A stretch of DNA of 64,000 bases from the NCBI GenBank assembly GCA_004554485.1, contig SFLS01000001.1, forward strand, positions 1 to 64,000. Reading direction: 5' to 3'. Of this stretch, positions 58,028 through 64,000 are shown piece after piece. A program made the position numbers and the translations under genes. The notes under the pieces were generated by a model. That model worked only from the letters and a program-made list of their open reading frames with translations. It ran no database searches and had not been told where the DNA came from. The number at the start of each line of letters is the position of its first letter. The stretch's first letter is position 1. This DNA is from Oscillospiraceae bacterium. Its GTDB lineage: Bacteria > Bacillota > Clostridia > Oscillospirales > Ruminococcaceae.

Positions 58028-58081
58028 AGGGCAGTCTCCATTTTGGGAAAGTAGGGCGGCGGACAGGGCGGCCGTTTTTCG

Positions 58082-58101
58082 CCGACCGACCGGTCGGTCG
58101 G
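58082..58101. promoter_or_regulatory. Palindromic operator of the RND-TetR operon
   Basis: A perfect 20-bp palindrome with half-site CCGACCGACC. It lies 15 nt downstream of the -10 box of the RND promoter, a classical repressor position, and resembles sites used by other AcrR-type TetR proteins. Confidence 0.75.
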
Positions 58102-58116
58102 TCATTTTCTGCTACT

Positions 58117-58144
58117 ATTTTATCGCAGATCCGGCGAATTGCAA
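58117..58144 (-). promoter_or_regulatory. Promoter of the RND-TetR operon
   Basis: On the minus strand TTGCAA (58139-58144), 16-bp spacer, TAAAAT (58117-58122). Confidence 0.65.
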
Positions 58145-58196
58145 GAGCCCAAGTATTAACATACTGTAAAAGATATAGCATCGCAGGCGGGCTTTG

Positions 58197-58205
58197 TGTT
58201 ATAAT
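58197..58205 (+). promoter_or_regulatory. Extended -10 promoter of the two-component system operon
   Basis: TGT followed by TATAAT (58200-58205); no good -35. Transcription would start near 58212, placing the cloverleaf element in the leader. Confidence 0.55.
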
Positions 58206-58231
58206 GATGGCAAAGTGCAAAATCCGGGTGG

Positions 58232-58333
58232 CCGGGCGGCCCCGCCCGGGGGCCAAAGGCCCCCGCAAGGGGCGCCCCCCGCGGGGGGCGCCCCTTTTCG
58301 CCCGGCGCAGCCGGGCACAGCGGGGCCGCCCGG
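58232..58333. repeat. GC-rich cloverleaf-shaped element in a leader (copy 2)
   Basis: A perfect 14-bp outer stem (58232-58245 with 58320-58333) encloses hairpins at 58248-58254/58258-58264 (7 bp), 58267-58280/58283-58296 (up to 14 bp) and 58300-58306/58310-58316 (7 bp). The middle hairpin is followed by TTTT and so resembles an intrinsic terminator. The layout is the same as at 1122-1203. The response regulator ribosome site begins 13 nt after it. Confidence 0.6.
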
Positions 58334-59012
58334 TCCGGATCCGCAAAGGAGGTAAAAGCGATGTATCACATTCTGGTGGTGGACGACGAAGCCAAGATCC
58401 GCGAGATCATCAAAAAGTACGCGATATTTGAGGGCTACCGGGTCACCGAAGCCGCCAACGGCATGGAGGCGATAGACCTGTGCCGGACCGAACGCTTTGA
58501 CCTGATTATCATGGACGTGATGATGCCGGAGCTGGACGGATTTTCCGCCTGCCGGGAGATCCGCAAGCGGGACCGCACCCCCATCCTGATGCTTTCCGCC
58601 CGCGGGGAGGAATACGACCGCATCCACGGCTTTGAGTTGGGCATCGACGACTACGTGGTCAAGCCCTTTTCCCCCAAGGAGCTGATGATGCGGGTGGCCG
58701 CCATCATCAAGCGCAGCGGCGGCGAGGAGAATAACCGCTTTGTCTTTGAGGGGCTGACGGTGGATTTTACCGCCCGGCTGGTCTTTATCGATGAGCAGCG
58801 CGTTGAGATGTCCCCCAAGGAGTACGACCTGTTTTTCTACATGGTGCGCAACCGCGGCGTCGCCCTGACCCGTGAGCGGCTGATCCACGATGTATGGGGC
58901 TACGATTTTTACGGCGACGACCGGACGCTGGATACCCACATCAAGCTGCTGCGCAAGAGCCTGGAACGGTACAGCCGCTGCATCATCACGCTAAGAGGAG
59001 TTGGATACCGCT

Positions 59013-60578
<1,566 letters not shown>

Positions 60579-60789
60579 TACGTTCACACAGCCGTCACAT
60601 TCGCTGTATATGATATAGGTGTGGAATCAAATAGGGCTACGCCCGGCCGAAGGTTTTTCTTTCTCCTCCTTATCTTCATTCATTGATCCTTCTTTTTCAT
60701 TTTGTTTTGTCCTCATCTTCTTTTCCCTTCGGCTGCATTCCCCGAACCCTGCGCCGGCTGCAAACGGCCGCAGGAACCTGTTTTACAAG

Positions 60790-60823
60790 AGTCCCCGCAC
60801 TTTTCGGAGTGCGGGGACTTTTT
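60790..60823 (+). terminator. Intrinsic terminator
   Basis: A 12-bp stem AGTCCCCGCACT/AGTGCGGGGACT (60790-60801 with 60808-60819) followed by TTTTT. Confidence 0.85.
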
Positions 60824-60870
60824 GCGCGCATTTTTATTATTAATATTTCATGAATTCCCTCTGCCGTACA

Positions 60871-60899
60871 TTGACTTGACAGGGGGAAAATGGTATGCT
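60871..60899 (+). promoter_or_regulatory. Promoter of the ABC/COG1361 operon
   Basis: TTGACT (60871-60876), 17-bp spacer, TATGCT (60894-60899) with an extended TGG before it. A second overlapping TTGACA at 60876 has no matching -10. Confidence 0.65.
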
Positions 60900-61022
60900 G
60901 GCTGTACTAATGCCAATAGTACAGTTTTTGCGCCACAAAACGGATTTTTTTCCAAGACGTGCAGCAAAAACCGCAAACGGTACCACTGATAGAAATGAGC
61001 ATCTGTGAGAGGAGGAAATGCT

Positions 61023-61796
61023 GTGCAATATATGGTGGAGACGGTCGGTCTCCGCAAGGTATACCGTGTCGGCGATGAAAAGGTCGTGGCGCTGGATCAA
61101 ATCGACCTTGCCATCGAAAAAGGGCAGGTCTGCTGTATCCTGGGCACCTCCGGCAGCGGGAAATCCACCCTGCTGAACCAGCTGGCCGGACTGGAAAAGC
61201 CCACCCGCGGCACGGTAAGGATCCGGGGGAAGGAAATCTCCAAAATGAACGAAAAACAGCTGGCGCTGTTCCGACAGCGGCACATCGGCTTTGTGTTCCA
61301 ATCCTATAACCTGATGCAGGGAATGACCGCCGTGGAAAACGTGGCCATGCCGCTGATGTTCCGGCGGGTCCCCCGCAAAAAGCGGGAGGAGGCCGCCCGC
61401 GAGATGCTGCGGCAGGTGGGGCTGGGCGAGCGCCTGGGCCACCGTCCCAACGAAATGAGCGGCGGCCAGCAGCAGCGTGTGGGCATCGCCCGCGCCTTTG
61501 TCACCGATCCCGAGGTGGTATTTGCCGACGAACCCACCGGCAACCTGGATACCAAGACCACCCGCGAGGTGATGGAGCTGTTCCTGCGCTTTGCCCGGGA
61601 AAAGGGCACTACCATTATCCTGGTCACGCATGACCGCAGCCTGGCGGAATACTGCGACCGCATTGTGACGATCCTGGACGGACGCATCATCTCCGATGAG
61701 GACCGCCGCCCCGCCGCCCCCGCGGCGGATGTCCCCGAAAGACTGCATTTTTGCGATAACACAACGGCCGCCGGCCAAGGAGGAGTACAACCGTGA
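61023..61796 (+). CDS. ABC transporter ATPase (MacB/LolD type)
   Basis: 257-aa ATPase of the MacB/FtsE/LolD group that drives mechanotransmission or export by FtsX-like permeases. Walker A GTSGSGKST, Q-loop FVFQSYNLMQGM, signature MSGGQQQRVGIARA, Walker B VVFADEPTGNLD, and switch His in LVTHDRS. The start is GTG at 61023 with GGAGG 7 nt upstream; an earlier GTG at 61005 lies inside that site. It overlaps the next gene by 4 nt. Confidence 0.93.
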   Translation: MQYMVETVGLRKVYRVGDEKVVALDQIDLAIEKGQVCCILGTSGSGKSTLLNQLAGLEKPTRGTVRIRGKEISKMNEKQLALFRQRHIGFVFQSYNLMQGMTAVENVAMPLMFRRVPRKKREEAAREMLRQVGLGERLGHRPNEMSGGQQQRVGIARAFVTDPEVVFADEPTGNLDTKTTREVMELFLRFAREKGTTIILVTHDRSLAEYCDRIVTILDGRIISDEDRRPAAPAADVPERLHFCDNTTAAGQGGVQP

Positions 61797-63565
61797 AAAA
61801 AATCTGCAAGTTCCTGACGTTTCTGCTGGTGCTGGCCATGCTGCTGAGTACGGTGGCGATGGCGGCCGACCCGCCCTATACCATTACTGCCGCTAACGGT
61901 TCATTGGCAAATGGCAAAATAACTCTTACATACACGACAGCTACGGGCACAGCTGAAGGCGCAGACTCCAAAACCGTTTCTGTCTTTTTGAACAGCACTA
62001 CGCTTTCTCAAACGTTGCCCAATGATGTAAAAAAGGTCAAGGTTTCTTTTACTGCGAACCCCGGCTATGAATTTGCAAGTGCCACCTACGGCGATAGCAC
62101 ACCCATAAATGACGGTGATGAGATTGAACTGACCGGCAATACCACCATCACCCCCGTATTCCAGGCCAAGAGCACCCTGGGCGGCGAAAAGACTGCCGAT
62201 AGTTTCCAGCTGGACGCTATCTGCAGCGGCAGCTATAACTGGCAGATGTACCACAAGGACACCGCCAACAACAAAAAGTATACCAAGTACCCCGGCTCCC
62301 CTAAAGATAATGTCGCTCCCAGTTCCGAAATCACCAAGGGGAACTATGTTGATTTGACCCTGTATGTCAATGATACCGACTATGTCACCTTTATTAACGG
62401 CGATACCAAAAAAAATGAGCTTTTCTCGGTTACCACCCCCGGCGACAGCAGCTTCCTGGCCGGTTCCGGCGCCGGGGCCGAGATTGAAAAATGGACGGTA
62501 AACGGCAGCGATAAAGGCATGGTCATCCAGCTGACCGGCGTGTACTATGTGGGCGGCAGCGATAACACCCTGAAGCTCATCGTGACCCAAGACAACTACA
62601 ACGCCATCCTCTCCTGCAAGATCGACAACGCCACCATCCATCCCGAGACCCCCGACGACAACAAGGACAACAACGAGCCGGTGGCGGCCCAGCCCTACGT
62701 CATCATCAGCAGTTACAGCTACGGCAAGGGCGACCTGGTGGCCGGCGAGACCCGCAACGTCACCATGACCTTCCGCAACACCAGCAAGACCATGGCGGTG
62801 GAAAACATGATGGTCACCATCACCATGCCCGACGCCATGATGCTGACCAGCTCCTCCAACTCCTTCTATATCGAGTCGCTGGCGGCCGAAGAGACCATTA
62901 CCAAGACGGTGAATGTGACGGTGAAACCCACCGCAGCGGCGCAGTCCCACTCCATGACGCTGGACTTTACCTACGACTACATGGATGGCAGCACCCGCCG
63001 CAATGCCAAAACCACCGAGACCATCAGTATGCCGGTGCTGCAGGTCGACCGCTTTACCGTGACCGGCATCGACCTGTCCCCCCAGATCTTCATCGGGGAG
63101 GAGACCGGCCTTTCGGTCAACTTCGTCAATAAGAGCCGCACCGAGATCTACAACCTTTCCGCCAAGCTTTCCTGCGAGGCGCTGACCAACAACGGCGAGG
63201 AGCAGTATCTGGGCAACCTGGGCTCCGGCACCACCTCCAGCGCCGATTTTTACATCACTCCCTCCGATACGGGCGATATCGTGGGCGAGGTCATCATCAC
63301 CTATGAGGACACCAACATGAACCAGCGCACCGTTACCGTCCCCTTCACCACCAAGGCGATGAGCTACGAGGAAGTGTACGGCCCCATGGACCCCGGCTTC
63401 GACCCCGGATTTGACCCCGGTATGGTGGAAGAACCCACCGACAACGGCGGCTTCCCCTGGTTCTGGGTTGTCGCGGGCGTGGTCGTCCTGGGCGGCGGCG
63501 CGTTTGTCCTGCTGAAGCTGCGGAAAAACAAAAAGGAGAGCGTAGACGACGATGAGGATATCTGA
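61793..63565 (+). CDS. Exported COG1361-like surface protein anchored at the membrane
   Basis: 590-aa protein with a signal peptide (MKKICKFLTFLLVLAML, cleaved near AMA-ADP), a unique N-terminal region (to about residue 110), beta-sandwich domains resembling COG1361/S-layer repeats, a DPGFDPGFDPG hinge near residue 530, and a C-terminal TM (PWFWVVAGVVVLGGGAFVLL) with a KLRKNKKES tail. It is probably a large extracellular module held by one helix. Its place between an ABC ATPase and an FtsX-like permease suggests it works with that transporter as an external adaptor. The DNA for residues about 30-110 is visibly richer in A+T than the rest. Confidence 0.8.
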   Translation: MKKICKFLTFLLVLAMLLSTVAMAADPPYTITAANGSLANGKITLTYTTATGTAEGADSKTVSVFLNSTTLSQTLPNDVKKVKVSFTANPGYEFASATYGDSTPINDGDEIELTGNTTITPVFQAKSTLGGEKTADSFQLDAICSGSYNWQMYHKDTANNKKYTKYPGSPKDNVAPSSEITKGNYVDLTLYVNDTDYVTFINGDTKKNELFSVTTPGDSSFLAGSGAGAEIEKWTVNGSDKGMVIQLTGVYYVGGSDNTLKLIVTQDNYNAILSCKIDNATIHPETPDDNKDNNEPVAAQPYVIISSYSYGKGDLVAGETRNVTMTFRNTSKTMAVENMMVTITMPDAMMLTSSSNSFYIESLAAEETITKTVNVTVKPTAAAQSHSMTLDFTYDYMDGSTRRNAKTTETISMPVLQVDRFTVTGIDLSPQIFIGEETGLSVNFVNKSRTEIYNLSAKLSCEALTNNGEEQYLGNLGSGTTSSADFYITPSDTGDIVGEVIITYEDTNMNQRTVTVPFTTKAMSYEEVYGPMDPGFDPGFDPGMVEEPTDNGGFPWFWVVAGVVVLGGGAFVLLKLRKNKKESVDDDEDI

Positions 63566-64000
63566 TCTGCTGACTGTCTGCCTGCGTAATCTGACCCGCC
63601 GCAAGGTGCGCACCGCCCTTACCGTCATCGGCGTCGTGATCGGCGTCTGCGCCATCATCCTGATGGTATCGCTGGGCATCGGCGCGCGGGAATCGATGAT
63701 GCAGATGCTGCAAGAGTGGGGAGATCTGACCATCATCAACGTTTACAACTACGGCGGCGGCGAGACCAAGCTGGACGATAAAGCCGTCTCCCAGATCCAG
63801 GCGATGGAGGGCGTTCAGATCGCGACCCCCTTTTACCAAAACTATGAGTTCAATTTCCGGCTGAAATCCCGCAACGGCCGCTACGACTCCTATACTCAGA
63901 TCATCGGCATCTATCCCGAGGCCTTTGAGGCGCTGGGCTACCAGCTTTCGGAGGGGACCAGCTTTGCGGACAGCAACAAGGACTACAGCATGGTGGCAGG
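63552..64000 (+). CDS. MacB/FtsX-like ABC transporter permease, 3'-truncated by window edge
   Basis: The first 149 residues of an FtsX-type permease. MRISDLLTVCLRNLTRRK starts at 63552, overlapping the preceding gene by 14 nt, with AAAGGAG 12 nt upstream. TM1 (LTVIGVVIGVCAIILMVSLG) is followed by the extracellular MacB-like periplasmic domain start (GARESMMQML, VQIATPFYQNYEF). With the ATPase and the COG1361-like protein it forms a three-gene transporter or signalling unit. Confidence 0.85.
   Translation, partial: MRISDLLTVCLRNLTRRKVRTALTVIGVVIGVCAIILMVSLGIGARESMMQMLQEWGDLTIINVYNYGGGETKLDDKAVSQIQAMEGVQIATPFYQNYEFNFRLKSRNGRYDSYTQIIGIYPEAFEALGYQLSEGTSFADSNKDYSMVA

Larger units (their letters stand above)
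60579..61022. other. 444-nt intergenic region with possible small RNA
   Basis: After the kinase stop comes a TATGATAT-type -10 near 60615-60625, a pyrimidine-rich stretch, and a strong hairpin terminator at 60790-60823, which could mark a small transcript of about 180 nt. GGCCGAAGG near 60650 can pair with CCTTCGGCT near 60732. Short open frames here lack ribosome sites. Beyond the hairpin are the ABC operon promoter and leader. Confidence 0.4.

Noticed and set aside
60619..60843. 74-codon open frame after the sensor kinase
   Set aside because: No ribosome site, odd Ser/Phe-rich composition, and it runs through a strong terminator.
63391..63423. Short tandem DPGF-coding repeat as a DNA repeat or CRISPR-like unit
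   Set aside because: It is an in-frame hinge repeat in a surface protein with only three units and no spacers.

Overview
The window is GC-rich bacterial chromosome from what looks like an anaerobic Firmicute of class Clostridia, probably an Oscillospiraceae-like gut organism. This is inferred from family resemblance and cannot be fixed to a genus by reading alone. Strong AGGAGG-type ribosome sites, sigma-A promoters, frequent TTG/GTG starts, an orphan selD/yqeB/yqeC set, OadG/biotin-carrier-type decarboxylase parts and DUF951/YhhN families all fit.

Layout. (1) 1-1.3 kb: 3' part of a cysteine-desulfurase-like gene, then a GC-rich cloverleaf element. (2) 1.3-11.2 kb: a TetR regulator divergent from a nine-gene operon carrying the whole shikimate pathway plus the Phe and Tyr branches (aminotransferase, pheA, aroB, aroC, aroE-aroK fusion, aroQ, aroA, tyrA, aroF). 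(3) 12-15.7 kb: selenium/molybdenum cofactor genes, yqeC-yqeB-selD divergent from a ModE-like regulator and mocA. (4) 15.8-32.3 kb: a catabolic locus with a UraA-type permease, a three-subunit molybdenum hydroxylase, a CoA-transferase, biotin-dependent carboxyltransferase parts, a PucR-type regulator, DUF2877/FdrA/DUF1116 carbamoyltransferase-like proteins with a tiny extra subunit, and a cyclase-family metal hydrolase. (5) 32.4-33.1 kb: a YhhN membrane protein. (6) 33-45.4 kb: str operon (rpsL, rpsG, fusA, tuf) and rpoB-rpoC on the minus strand. (7) 45.7-50.1 kb: DUF951-prfA-tsaC-coaE-M18 aminopeptidase operon. (8) 50.3-53 kb: an S1-domain protein and a carbohydrate-binding-domain lipoprotein. 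(9) 53-58 kb: an RND exporter with a very large coiled-coil insert and its TetR regulator. (10) 58.2-64 kb: a two-component system, then an ABC ATPase, an exported COG1361-like protein and the start of a MacB/FtsX permease.

The most interesting system is the 15.8-32.3 kb locus. I propose, as inference only, that it oxidises a pyrimidine such as uracil to a barbiturate, opens the ring to an N-carbamoyl amide, transfers the carbamoyl group to phosphate with an FdrA-type enzyme, and disposes of the malonyl remnant by CoA transfer and biotin-dependent decarboxylation. The nearby selenium-molybdenum cofactor genes would mature the hydroxylase. Other notable items are two cloverleaf-shaped GC-rich intergenic elements, the RND protein with a built-in coiled coil, and several dyad operators beside TetR genes.

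I saw no tRNA, rRNA, CRISPR array, insertion sequence or prophage.
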